Assembly: GCF_030294945.1 (NCBI RefSeq)
Contig: NZ_AP018448.1
Coordinates: 8,280,501-8,344,500 of the forward strand
Direction: 5' to 3'
Length of the DNA stretch: 64,000 nucleotides
Origin: Streptomyces graminofaciens
GTDB taxonomy: Bacteria > Actinomycetota > Actinomycetes > Streptomycetales > Streptomycetaceae
The position numbers and the translations under genes are program-made. This document shows positions 24,169-32,086 of the stretch, piece by piece (position 1 is the first letter of the stretch; each line of letters opens with the position of its first letter). The notes beneath the pieces were generated by a model. It was not told the DNA's origin. It saw nothing but the letters and a program-made list of their open reading frames with translations, and did no database searches.

Positions 24169-24969
24169 TTACGCCGCGTCGTTCAGCAGTCGCCCGAGGT
24201 GTTCGCGCCCCGCTCCCAGCAGCTCCGGCAGCGGCGCGGCGGCCTCGTACCACCGCTTCTCGTACTCCCAGCACAGCCACCCGTCCCACCCCTTGCGGGA
24301 GAGCAGCTCCACGCACTCGGTCAGCGGGAGCACGCCCGCGCCGAGCGGCAGCGGCGTGGTGTCGTCGGCGGAGGCGATGTCCTTGACCTGGACGTAGCCG
24401 AGGAAGGGGGAGAGGGCCGCGTACGACTCCGCGGGCTGCTCGCCGCCGAGCCAGGTGTGCATCACGTCCCAGAGCGAGCCGATGTGATGGTGTCCGACGG
24501 GGCCGAGGATCCGGATCGCGTCGGCGCCGGTGCGGTGCGAGTCATGGGTCTCCAGCAGGACGCGTACGCCCGCGTCGGCCGCGAACTCCGCCGCTGTGCC
24601 CAGCCGCCGCGCGGCCACGGCGTCGGCCTCGGCGGCATCCTGCTCGGCACTGGCCCCGGGGAAGACCCGGACGAAGGGCGCCCCCAGGTCCCGCGCCAGC
24701 TCCACGAGCCCCCGGATCTCCTCGATCACCGGCCCGTCCTCCCCGGGCGCCGCGACCCGGGCGTACCCGGCGAGGCCCAGCACCCGCACCCCCGCCCCCT
24801 CGAACTCGGCGACGACCCGGGCCCGCTCCGCACTCCCGATCCCCGGATGCACGGGCTCCTCGGGATGGGCACGCAACTCGACACCGTGATAGCCGTGCGC
24901 GACGGCCAGCCGCACGACATCGGGAACGGACAGACCGGGCACACCGAGTGTGGAGAACGCCAGCTTCAT
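24169..24969 (-). CDS. Sugar phosphate isomerase/epimerase (TIM barrel, AP-endonuclease 2 family)
   Basis: 266 aa from ATG 24969. MKLAFSTLGVPGLSVPDVVRLAVAHGYHGVELR is the typical first strand and helix. Metal ligands are likely the Glu of VLLETHDSHR, the His/Asp of IGSLWDVMHTW and the Glu of CWEYEKRW. The family includes inosose dehydratase, hydroxypyruvate isomerase and many unassigned sugar isomerases. It stands alone on the minus strand; a second member of the family is the last gene of the operon at 26798-29924, so the two could serve related substrates. Function beyond the fold is not assignable. Confidence 0.8.
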   Translation of the reverse strand: MKLAFSTLGVPGLSVPDVVRLAVAHGYHGVELRAHPEEPVHPGIGSAERARVVAEFEGAGVRVLGLAGYARVAAPGEDGPVIEEIRGLVELARDLGAPFVRVFPGASAEQDAAEADAVAARRLGTAAEFAADAGVRVLLETHDSHRTGADAIRILGPVGHHHIGSLWDVMHTWLGGEQPAESYAALSPFLGYVQVKDIASADDTTPLPLGAGVLPLTECVELLSRKGWDGWLCWEYEKRWYEAAAPLPELLGAGREHLGRLLNDAA

Positions 24970-25101
24970 GTCTCGGACACTACTCGCCGGACCACCGCCC
25001 GGCGCGGGCCGGAGCACCGGGTCCGGTCCGCCCCCGTCCGTCCACGGCGTCACGTCATCCTGTCGGCCCACACCCGGCGCGGCACCTCCGGACACGCTGA
25101 A

Positions 25102-25127
25102 GGGGCTCCCGTTCGCACGGGAACCCC
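25102..25127 (-). terminator. Hairpin terminator downstream of csbD-like gene
   Basis: Stem GGGGCTCCCGT/ACGGGAACCCC (25102-25112 and 25117-25127, one G-U pair) with loop TCGC, located 38 nt after the CsbD stop in the sense of transcription. A second hairpin with the same TCGC loop (25141-25158) lies immediately before it. Confidence 0.7.
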
Positions 25128-25165
25128 CTCGGCGTTCATGCGGCCGTTCGCACGGCCGCGCGCGG

Positions 25166-25357
25166 TCAGGCGCGGTCGCGCTTCGCAGCCCGCCGGGCCT
25201 CCTCGCCGCGCTCCTCGGTGCGGGCCAGCCGCTCCTTGGCCTCGCCGCGCGCCTGGTCGAGTTTGCCCTCGACCTGCTGCCCGCGGTCACCGGTGACCTT
25301 GCCGGTCATCTCCTTGGCCTTGCCCTTGATCTTTTCGGTACGGCCCTTGGCGGCCAT
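25166..25357 (-). CDS. CsbD-like general stress protein
   Basis: 63 aa from ATG 25357 (GAGGAGG seven nt upstream). The sequence AAKGRTEKIKGKAKEMTGKV, followed by GDRGQQVEGKLDQARGEAKERL, is the duplicated helical CsbD pattern. The protein is small, Lys/Glu-rich and probably largely helical or disordered. In Bacillus csbD is under the general stress sigma factor; in Streptomyces regulation by SigB-type factors is expected but not shown here. Two hairpins follow the gene. Confidence 0.9.
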   Translation of the reverse strand: MAAKGRTEKIKGKAKEMTGKVTGDRGQQVEGKLDQARGEAKERLARTEERGEEARRAAKRDRA

Positions 25358-25474
25358 GGTTCCTCCTCGGGGTGGGGGGATTCCGCCCCACTCGGGGTGG
25401 GGTTTCCGTCCCACCCAACGTAAGACGGAGTCGTCACCCTCGCGCGCCGAAGAGTCACGCCGCGTAATCGTCGC

Positions 25475-26515
25475 TCAGGAGCGAGGCGCCGCGGAGGACC
25501 CCCGCACCATCAACTCCCCCCGCACGGTGGCGATCCCGCCCGGCGGCGGCTCCTCCCGCCCCATGGCGATCCGCCCGGCCCGCGCCCCCGCCTCCGACAA
25601 CGGCAGCCGTACGGTCGTCAGCGCGGGCATCGCGTCGATGCTGAAGGGCAGGTCGTCGAACCCGGCCACGGACACGTCGTCCGGGATGCGCAGCCCCGAG
25701 TCCCGCAGCGCGGCACACGCGCCCAGTGCCACCGTGTCGTTGGCGGCGACCACGGCCGTCAGCGTCCGGTCCCGCCGCAGCAGCTCCAGCGTGGCCTCGT
25801 ACCCGGAGCGGCGGTCGTAGCGGCCGTACACGGTCCACCGGGGGTCGTCCTCGATGCCGTGGGCCGCCAGCGCCGCCCGGTGGCCCTCCAGCCGGTGCCG
25901 GGTCGTCGTCCGCTCCTGTGGGCCCGCGATGTACCCGAGCCGCCGATGTCCGAGCCCGATGAGGTGCTCGGTGAGCTGCTGCCCGCCCCCGCGGTTGTCG
26001 AACGTGATCGCGATGGCCTCCGGCGCGGGCGGCCGGCCGCACAGCACCACCCGCGTGCCCGCCTCGGCCAGCCTGCGCAGCTTGTTGGAGACGGCGGTCA
26101 GATGTGCCGGGTCCTCGATCGCCCCACCGGTCAGCACGACCGCGGCGGCGCGTTGGCGCTGAAGGAGGGTGAGATACGTCAGCTCGCGCTCCGGGGAGCC
26201 GCCGGTGTTGCACACCACCGCCAGCCGCTCGCCGCCCGCACGTCCCCCCGGACCGCCGATCTCCCCCTGGATCGCGCTCGCCATGATCCCGAAGAAGGGG
26301 TCGGCGATGTCGTTCACCAGGATGCCGACCAGGTCGGAGGTGGCGGCGGCGAGGGCGCTGGCCGGACCGTTGAGGACGTAGTCCAGCTCGTCCACGGCCT
26401 TCAGCACCCGGTCGCGCGTCGACGCGGCCACCGGATAGTTGCCGTTCAGCACCCGGGAGACGGTCGCGGGCGACACCTGCGCACGGGCCGCCACGTCCGC
26501 CAGGGTCACAGTCAT
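25475..26515 (-). CDS. LacI-family transcriptional regulator of the adjacent catabolic operon
   Basis: 346 aa. The LacI helix-turn-helix is at about 3-25 (VTLADVAARAQVSPATVSRVLNG), followed by the hinge helix (GPASALAAATSDLVG) and a periplasmic-binding-type sugar domain ending AGFDDLPFSIDAMPALTTVRLPL. It is divergent from the dehydrogenase gene at 26798. The intergenic region holds the palindrome GAAAGCGCTTGC at 26701-26712, which suits a LacI-type dimer. It is therefore the likely repressor of the 26.8-29.9 kb operon, with a sugar or sugar acid as inducer. Confidence 0.88.
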   Translation of the reverse strand: MTVTLADVAARAQVSPATVSRVLNGNYPVAASTRDRVLKAVDELDYVLNGPASALAAATSDLVGILVNDIADPFFGIMASAIQGEIGGPGGRAGGERLAVVCNTGGSPERELTYLTLLQRQRAAAVVLTGGAIEDPAHLTAVSNKLRRLAEAGTRVVLCGRPPAPEAIAITFDNRGGGQQLTEHLIGLGHRRLGYIAGPQERTTTRHRLEGHRAALAAHGIEDDPRWTVYGRYDRRSGYEATLELLRRDRTLTAVVAANDTVALGACAALRDSGLRIPDDVSVAGFDDLPFSIDAMPALTTVRLPLSEAGARAGRIAMGREEPPPGGIATVRGELMVRGSSAAPRS

Positions 26516-26700
26516 CGTTTCCTCGTCCTCCGGTCACACGTCTCGTTCGAGTCGTCGGGGAGCCTCGCGGCTCGTCCGGGGAGCCTCACGGCTCGTCCGG
26601 GGAACCATACGGCCGCGATCACCGTTCGCCCCCTCGAACAACTCGACCCCCCTACGGTCTTGTCCGGACCGCTGGTCAGAGGCTAGCTTCTCAGTAGATA

Positions 26701-26712
26701 GAAAGCGCTTGC
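26701..26712. promoter_or_regulatory. LacI-type operator GAAAGCGCTTGC
   Basis: Near-perfect palindrome with the AGCGCT centre common in LacI-family sites, 86 nt upstream of the dehydrogenase start and within the divergent region next to the LacI gene. Three imperfect 21-bp repeats (GGGGAGCCTC-CGGCTCGTCC type, about 26557-26605) lie closer to the lacI start. Confidence 0.6.
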
Positions 26713-26797
26713 TGTAACGCTCGCCTCTTCACGGGTTCTCCGGGCGTACGCGGCGCCGGACGCGTACGAAAACCAAACAAAGAAGAAGGGGCCGGTC

Positions 26798-27949
26798 GTG
26801 ACACGCAAAACCGTACGGATCGCCATGAATGGCGTGACCGGACGCATGGGCTACCGCCAGCACCTCGTCCGCTCCATCCTCGCCCTCCGCGAGCAGGGCG
26901 GCCTCGACCTCGGCGACGGCACCGTGCTGTGGCCCGAGCCGATCCTGGTCGGCCGCCGCGAGCACGCGCTGAAGGCGCTCGCCGAGCGGCACGGCCTGGA
27001 GCGCTGGGCCACGGACGTGGACGAGGTCCTCGCCGACGAGACCGTGGACATCTACTTCGACGCCCAGGTCACCTCGGCCCGCGAGGAGGCGATCAGGAAG
27101 GCGATCGCGGCGGGCAAGCACATCTACACCGAGAAGCCGACGGCGACGGGCCTGGAGGGCGCCCTGGAGCTGGCCCGCCTCGCGAACGCCGCCGGCATCA
27201 AGCACGGCGTCGTCCAGGACAAGCTCTTCCTCCCGGGCCTGCTGAAGCTGAAGCGTCTGATCGACGGCGGCTTCTTCGGCCGGATCCTCTCCGTCCGCGG
27301 CGAGTTCGGCTACTGGGTCTTCGAGGGCGACTGGCAGGAGGCCCAGCGCCCGTCCTGGAACTACCGCGCCGAGGACGGCGGCGGCATCGTCGTCGACATG
27401 TTCCCGCACTGGGAGTACGTCCTGCACGAGCTGTTCGGCCGTGTGAAGTCCGTCCAGGCCCTCACCGCCACCCACATACCGCAGCGCTGGGACGAGCAGG
27501 ACAAGCCCTACGACGCCACGGCCGACGACGCCGCGTACGGCATCTTCGAGCTGGACGGCGGCGCGATCGCCCAGATCAACTCCTCCTGGGCCGTGCGCGT
27601 CAACCGCGACGAGCTGGTGGAGTTCCAGGTCGACGGAACGGAGGGTTCGGCGGTGGCAGGCCTCCGAAACTGCCGTGTCCAGCACCGCTCCGCCACCCCC
27701 AAGCCGGTCTGGAACCCCGACATCCCGGCCACCTACTCCTTCCGCGACCAGTGGCAGGAGGTCCCGGACAACGCGGACTTCGACAACGGCTTCAAGGCCC
27801 AGTGGGAGCTGTTCCTCAAGCACGTCTACGCCGACGCGCCCTACCACTGGGACCTGCTGGCCGGCGCCCGCGGCGTCCAGCTCGCCGAACTGGGGCTGAA
27901 GTCCTCGGCCGAGGGCGTCCGTCTCGACGTACCGGAGATCTCGCTGTGA
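26798..27949 (+). CDS. Gfo/Idh/MocA-family sugar dehydrogenase
   Basis: 383 aa from GTG 26798 (AGAAGGG upstream). The N-terminal Rossmann fold (RIAMNGVTGRMGYRQH) and the EKP motif in HIYTEKPTATG, with the NAD-contacting Lys, define the family. The C-terminal alpha/beta domain binds substrate (GGGIVVDMFPHWEYVL carries the usual Asp/His pair). It probably oxidises a cyclic polyol or a sugar carbon with NAD(P). It is the first gene of a three-gene operon with GTGA overlaps to the next two genes. Confidence 0.88.
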   Translation: MTRKTVRIAMNGVTGRMGYRQHLVRSILALREQGGLDLGDGTVLWPEPILVGRREHALKALAERHGLERWATDVDEVLADETVDIYFDAQVTSAREEAIRKAIAAGKHIYTEKPTATGLEGALELARLANAAGIKHGVVQDKLFLPGLLKLKRLIDGGFFGRILSVRGEFGYWVFEGDWQEAQRPSWNYRAEDGGGIVVDMFPHWEYVLHELFGRVKSVQALTATHIPQRWDEQDKPYDATADDAAYGIFELDGGAIAQINSSWAVRVNRDELVEFQVDGTEGSAVAGLRNCRVQHRSATPKPVWNPDIPATYSFRDQWQEVPDNADFDNGFKAQWELFLKHVYADAPYHWDLLAGARGVQLAELGLKSSAEGVRLDVPEISL

Positions 27950-29097
27950 CGATCCGACTGCCGGACCCCAAGGGCGGGCTGAGGGCGTACGAGCCCCGCA
28001 CCGAACCCCTGGTGGCCACTCCCGGCACCCCCCTCACCTCCCGTACGGTCTTCTCGGCGGCGCATGTCGTCGCGGACCCCTTCGCGGACGTGTCCCCCGA
28101 CTCGCCCGCCGCCGTCGACTGGGACGCGACCCTCGCCTTCCGTCGCCACCTGTGGTCGCACGGGCTCGGCGTCGCCGAGGCGATGGACACCGCCCAGCGC
28201 GGCATGGGCCTGGACTGGGCGGGCGCGGCGGAGCTGATCCGCCGCAGCGCGGCCGAGGCGAAGGCGGTCGGCGGCCGGATCGCGTGCGGCGTGGGCACCG
28301 ACCAGATCCCCTCCGGTTCGCTGAAGGAGATCCGGGAGGCGTACGAGGAGCAGCTGGCGGTCGTCGAGGAGTCGGGCGCCCAGGCGATCCTGATGGCCTC
28401 GCGCGCGCTCGCGGCGGCCGCGAAGGGCCCCGAGGACTACCTGGAGGTCTACGGCCACCTGCTCCGCCAGGCCGCCGAGCCGGTCGTCCTGCACTGGCTG
28501 GGCCCGATGTTCGACCCGGCGCTGGAGGGCTACTGGGGCTCGTCCGACCTGGACGCGGCCACGGACACCTTCCTGGAGGTCATCGCGGCCCACCCGGACA
28601 AGGTGGACGGCATCAAGGTCTCGCTGCTGGACGCCCAGCGCGAGATCGACATCCGCCGCCGACTCCCGGTCGGGGTCCGCTGCTACACGGGCGACGACTT
28701 CAACTACCCCGAGCTGATCGCGGGCGACGAGCAGGGCTTCAGCCACGCGCTGCTCGGCATCTTCGACCCGCTGGGCCCGCTGGCGGCACAGGCGGTCCGC
28801 GTCCTGGACACGGGCGACGTGAAGGGCTTCCGGGAGCTGCTGGACCCGACGGTCGAACTCTCCCGCCACCTCTTCCAGCCCCCCACCCGCTTCTACAAGA
28901 CGGGTGTGGTGTTCCTGGCGTGGCTGGCCGGCCACCAGTCGCACTTCACGATGGTCGGCGGTCTGCAGTCCGCCCGCTCGCTCCCGCACTTCGCCCGGGC
29001 GTACGAGCTGGCCGACGGCCTGGGCCTGTTCCCGGATCCGGCGCTGGCTGAGACCCGTATGAAGAACCTCCTCTCCCTGTACGGGGTGGCCCAGTGA
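27946..29097 (+). CDS. DUF993 protein, dihydrodipicolinate-synthase/aldolase-like
   Basis: 383 aa from GTG 27946, which overlaps the preceding TGA (GTGA). The sequence reads as a TIM-barrel aldolase-like protein (GVAEAMDTAQRGMGLDWAGAAELI; VVEESGAQAILMASRAL; VDGIKVSLLDAQREIDI, whose lysine sits where class I aldolases place the Schiff-base Lys). It matches the DUF993 family, which is usually found next to Gfo/Idh dehydrogenases and TIM-barrel isomerases. A retro-aldol or dehydration step on a keto-sugar is plausible; the reaction is not established. Confidence 0.75.
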   Translation: MTIRLPDPKGGLRAYEPRTEPLVATPGTPLTSRTVFSAAHVVADPFADVSPDSPAAVDWDATLAFRRHLWSHGLGVAEAMDTAQRGMGLDWAGAAELIRRSAAEAKAVGGRIACGVGTDQIPSGSLKEIREAYEEQLAVVEESGAQAILMASRALAAAAKGPEDYLEVYGHLLRQAAEPVVLHWLGPMFDPALEGYWGSSDLDAATDTFLEVIAAHPDKVDGIKVSLLDAQREIDIRRRLPVGVRCYTGDDFNYPELIAGDEQGFSHALLGIFDPLGPLAAQAVRVLDTGDVKGFRELLDPTVELSRHLFQPPTRFYKTGVVFLAWLAGHQSHFTMVGGLQSARSLPHFARAYELADGLGLFPDPALAETRMKNLLSLYGVAQ

Positions 29098-29924
29098 CCG
29101 GTCTTGAGCGTTTCAGCATCAACCAGATGACGGTCAAGCAGCTGTCGATGCCCGAACTGGTCGCAGGCTGCGTCGAGTTGGGCATCCCGGGCGTGGGCCT
29201 CTGGCGCGACCCGGTGGCGGCCCACGGCCTGGAGGCGACCGCCAAGCTGGTCCGCGACGCGGGTCTCGCGGTCACCACCCTCTGCCGAGGCGGCTTCTTC
29301 ACGGCGATCGACCCGACGCAGCGGGCCGCGGCCCTGGAGGACAACCGCCGGGCGATCGACGAGGCGGCGACCCTGGGCACGGACACGCTGGTCCTGGTCT
29401 CGGGCGGCCTCCCGGCGGGCTCGAAGGACCTGCACGGCGCACGGGAGCGCATCGCGGACGCCCTCTCGGAACTGGGCCCGTACGCCTTCGAACGGGGCGT
29501 ACGCCTGGCGATCGAGCCCCTCCACCCCATGTTCGCCTCGGACCGCTGCGTGGTGTCCACCCTGGCCCAGGCCCTGGACATCGCGGAACGCTTCCCGGCG
29601 GAGCAGGTGGGCGTGACGGTCGACACGTACCACATCTGGTGGGACGACAACGCGCCCGCGCAGATCGCGCGGGCGGGCGCGGGCGGCCGCATCCACACCT
29701 TCCAGCTCGCCGACTGGATCACCCCGTTGCCCGAGGGCGTCCTCAACGGCCGGGGCCAGATCGGTGACGGCGCGATCGACATGCGCGAGTGGAAGGCGTA
29801 CGTCGAGGCGGCCGGTTACACCGGCCCCATCGAGGTCGAACTGTTCAACGACGACCTGTGGGCCGGGGACGGACGGGCGTTGCTGAAGCAGACGGCGGAG
29901 CGGTTCGTGGAACACGCGGCCTGA
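29094..29924 (+). CDS. Sugar phosphate isomerase/epimerase, last gene of the catabolic operon
   Basis: 276 aa from GTG 29094, overlapping the previous stop by 4 nt. It is a TIM-barrel AP-endonuclease-2-type protein: MSIN-type start (RFSINQMTV), metal ligands likely in LAIEPLHPMF, VDTYHIWWDD and IEVELFNDDLW, matching the inosose dehydratase/xylose-isomerase-like superfamily. Together with the dehydrogenase and the DUF993 protein it would form a short oxidation, isomerisation and cleavage route. No transporter gene is adjacent. A strong hairpin follows. Confidence 0.82.
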   Translation: MTGLERFSINQMTVKQLSMPELVAGCVELGIPGVGLWRDPVAAHGLEATAKLVRDAGLAVTTLCRGGFFTAIDPTQRAAALEDNRRAIDEAATLGTDTLVLVSGGLPAGSKDLHGARERIADALSELGPYAFERGVRLAIEPLHPMFASDRCVVSTLAQALDIAERFPAEQVGVTVDTYHIWWDDNAPAQIARAGAGGRIHTFQLADWITPLPEGVLNGRGQIGDGAIDMREWKAYVEAAGYTGPIEVELFNDDLWAGDGRALLKQTAERFVEHAA

Positions 29925-29931
29925 CGTGTGG

Positions 29932-29961
29932 GGGGCGCCCTTTCGATGGGAAGGGCGCCCC
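29932..29961 (+). terminator. Terminator of the three-gene catabolic operon
   Basis: Perfect 11-bp stem GGGGCGCCCTT/AAGGGCGCCCC with loop TCGATGGG, beginning 8 nt after the stop of the isomerase gene. Confidence 0.75.
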
Positions 29962-29996
29962 ACGCGCACGTGGGGACCGTGGTCCAGAATCAGCGC

Positions 29997-30617
29997 ATGG
30001 ACGTCCCCAAGCTGCTCGAAGCGGCCTCGTTGCTGGTCCCGGAGGAGACCGCCACCGAGAACGACATCACGGTGCGGGACGTCTGGCCCTACCTGGTCGC
30101 GGACGAGTGGGAAGTGGCCCTCGGCCTCCTGGAAGAACTGGGTGAGGCCCGCCCCCTCCCGCCCGACTTCTGGGACACCCTGGGCGAAGCCGCCGGGCAG
30201 CTTCTGATGGGCAGGAGCGCGGCCTGGTGCCATTGGCGGTCCTACGAGGCCGAGCACGGCGTCGTCCGCGCCGACCTCACCCTCCGCCCGACAGGCGAGT
30301 ACCGACGGCAGACCCCCTTCTCCGGAGCCGGCGTCCTGCGCCCGATGTGGGACCTCGGGCATCGGACCCCGACGGGCGAACCGGTCGTCGACATCGCCGC
30401 GCTCTGGGCGGAGTTCACCCACTCGCTCGGCCCCGGCGACCGGGCCACCGTACGCCTGGCCCCCCTCGACCCCGCTCGTTGGAGGCACGTGCTGCCGGGC
30501 CGGGTGATCACGATGCACGAGGACCGGACGGTGGCCGGGACGGCGGTCGTACGGGAGGTCCGTCCTCCCTTCGGGGCGGATGCGGAATGGCCTGATTCGC
30601 CTCCAGGGGAACCGTAG
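29997..30617 (+). CDS. Helical N-domain fused to an EF-Tu domain-III-like beta-barrel
   Basis: 206 aa from ATG 29997. Residues 1-80 are helical and acidic (TVRDVWPYLVADEWEVALGL; PDFWDTLGEAAGQLL) and resemble small polymorphic-toxin immunity proteins. Residues about 88-188 follow the order of EF-Tu domain III: VRADLTLRPTGEYRRQTPF corresponds to its entry strands, GVLRPMWDLGHRTPTG to the FRTTDVTG strand, LGPGDRATVRLAPLDP to the MPGDNVSMTVELI strand, and GRVITMHEDRTVAGTAVVREV to the AIREGGRTVGAGVV strand. No GTPase domain is present. The fold assignment rests on my alignment by eye. It may bind tRNA, a translation factor partner or a toxin. It precedes the RHIM-motif gene by 56 nt. Confidence 0.6.
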   Translation: MDVPKLLEAASLLVPEETATENDITVRDVWPYLVADEWEVALGLLEELGEARPLPPDFWDTLGEAAGQLLMGRSAAWCHWRSYEAEHGVVRADLTLRPTGEYRRQTPFSGAGVLRPMWDLGHRTPTGEPVVDIAALWAEFTHSLGPGDRATVRLAPLDPARWRHVLPGRVITMHEDRTVAGTAVVREVRPPFGADAEWPDSPPGEP

Positions 30618-30673
30618 TTCCTCGTAACGTGTACACCTCTGGTGAGCGTGCGCGTACGGAGGGTGGTCTCGGT

Positions 30674-31126
30674 ATGGATCCGGTATCGGTGGGGCTGCTG
30701 GTGGCGTTGGCGGGTGGCGCCGGCGGCGAGGTGGGGCGGCAGTCGTGGGTGGGGCTGGGTGAGCTGGTGCGGCGCCCGTTCCGGCGGGGGGAGGACGCCG
30801 CGCACGCTCGCGGCATCAGCTCCGGGGAGGTGGAACTGGCGGCCCTCGGACAGGCTCCGGCCGACGCGGCACGCGCACAGGCACTGAGCACCGCCCTCGC
30901 CGTACGGGCCGCGCTGGACGCGGAGTTCCACGCCGGTCTGCAGCAGTGGCACGAGCAGGCGAAGCTGGTACGCACCGGCGACGGCGAGGTGCACAACACC
31001 ATCAGCGGCGGCACCCAGTACGGACCGGTGGTGCAGGGCAGGGACTTCTCCGGGCTCTCCTTCATCACCAACCCGCCCCCGCCGCCGGCCACCCCTGAGG
31101 GCGGTGCGTCGCCCGCGCGGGGCTGA
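30674..31126 (+). CDS. Small protein with RHIM-like bacterial amyloid signalling motif
   Basis: 150 aa from ATG 30674 (GGAGGG upstream; GTG 30629 is an alternative). Residues 1-36 (MDPVSVGLLVALAGGAGGEV...LVRRPF) form a glycine-rich amphipathic or membrane-active helix. Residues 50-100 are a helical segment rich in Ala and Glu. Residues 108-127 read NTISGGTQYGPVVQGRD then FSG, with the I-x-G-G and G-x-V-V-Q pattern of RHIM-like bacterial amyloid signalling sequences. The tail is Pro-rich. From published work known to me, such motifs pair NLR-type receptors with helical cell-death effectors (Bell-like domains) in multicellular bacteria. No NLR gene is in the window. The motif is seen; effector function is inferred. 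Confidence 0.6.
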   Translation: MDPVSVGLLVALAGGAGGEVGRQSWVGLGELVRRPFRRGEDAAHARGISSGEVELAALGQAPADAARAQALSTALAVRAALDAEFHAGLQQWHEQAKLVRTGDGEVHNTISGGTQYGPVVQGRDFSGLSFITNPPPPPATPEGGASPARG

Positions 31127-31435
31127 GTGCCATGAGGTGTCGAACTCGTCCGCGTCGGCCCCGCCCGGCGCCCCGGCAGCCGTACGGACATGTCCCCGCA
31201 CCGTACGGAATCTCCCCAGAACCCACCCTCAATCCGACCCCGGGTCGGCCCCGACGAGTGCCCCTCTGACCTGCTCTTTCTCTGGGCGGCAAGTCCGCGT
31301 GCCGCACCATGGCACGCGCTCTATGAGCGACCGGTCACATGCTGTGTGATGTGCGGCGCGACGCCACCATGCGTCACGACGCCCCTACGGGGGGTTCGGC
31401 GTCATCCACGCAACCGACCACACGAAGAGCCGCTC
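31127..31435. other. 309-nt intergenic region without a recognisable gene
   Basis: Between the RHIM-motif gene and the DUF485 gene. It holds a small hairpin CGTGCC/GGCACG at about 31300-31318 and probably the promoter of the DUF485-symporter operon. I see no coding sequence with a ribosome site. Confidence 0.5.
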
Positions 31436-32086
31436 ATGTATCCCCAGAAGAAACGTCCCCAAGATCCCCCACCTCAACAACCCCCGCAGTCCCACGACCA
31501 CTTACAGGACCCGCTCGCCGCCGTGCTCCTGTACCTGGGCCATCTCGACCACGGGCTCCTGTACTCCGAGGGAGAGTTGGCCCGGGCGATCAACGACTGT
31601 CACCGCTCGTACGGAAACCCCGTCGACCTCGGCACCTGGTACGGACAGTCGCTGAATGCCGGGGGGACCGAGAAGGCGGCGGCCACCGTTCGGGCGCGGC
31701 GCGCATGGGCCCTGCGGATCGCCGCCGACCTGGCTCACCGCCATCCCCACGACCGCTCCCTGCCCTGGGCCTCGGGCGTCACCCTGTCCGACGCCCTGCA
31801 GACGGGCGCGCGGCGCACGTTACGGGGCGTGCGCCGCCACGCGTTCCTCGTCGCCGCCCCCGTCATCGTCCTGTACGTGATGATCAGCGGCCTGTCGGAG
31901 GTGGCCAGGGACTTCATGGCCGTGTCGGTGGCCGGCCCGTTGAACGTGGGTCTCCTGCTCGGCCTGGTCCAGCTCGTCGCCGTCGCCGCCTGGGTCCAGT
32001 GGTACGCCCGGTACTGCGGAACCTCCGTCGACCCGCTCGTCGAGAGCCTGGGAACGAACGTCGAGCGACTGGAGCACCGCCCATGA
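31436..32086 (+). CDS. DUF485 membrane protein coupled to symporter gene
   Basis: 216 aa from ATG 31436 (GAAGAG upstream). A Pro/Gln-rich N-terminus and a soluble part (DPLAAVLLYLGHLDHGLLYSEGELARAINDC) precede two membrane helices at about 135-155 and 168-190 (FLVAAPVIVLYVMISGLSEVA; VGLLLGLVQLVAVAAWVQWYARY), the pattern of DUF485/YjcH proteins. It overlaps the symporter start by 4 nt. In E. coli the homologous pair YjcH-ActP belongs to the acetate uptake operon. Here the DUF485 part carries an extra soluble N-terminal region of about 130 residues, unlike the short YjcH. Confidence 0.75.
   Translation: MYPQKKRPQDPPPQQPPQSHDHLQDPLAAVLLYLGHLDHGLLYSEGELARAINDCHRSYGNPVDLGTWYGQSLNAGGTEKAAATVRARRAWALRIAADLAHRHPHDRSLPWASGVTLSDALQTGARRTLRGVRRHAFLVAAPVIVLYVMISGLSEVARDFMAVSVAGPLNVGLLLGLVQLVAVAAWVQWYARYCGTSVDPLVESLGTNVERLEHRP

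Noticed and set aside
26929-29097. A 722-codon fusion frame covering the dehydrogenase and DUF993 region
   Set aside because: Its first 340 codons are a +1 shadow of the dehydrogenase gene; the true DUF993 start is the GTGA overlap at 27946.
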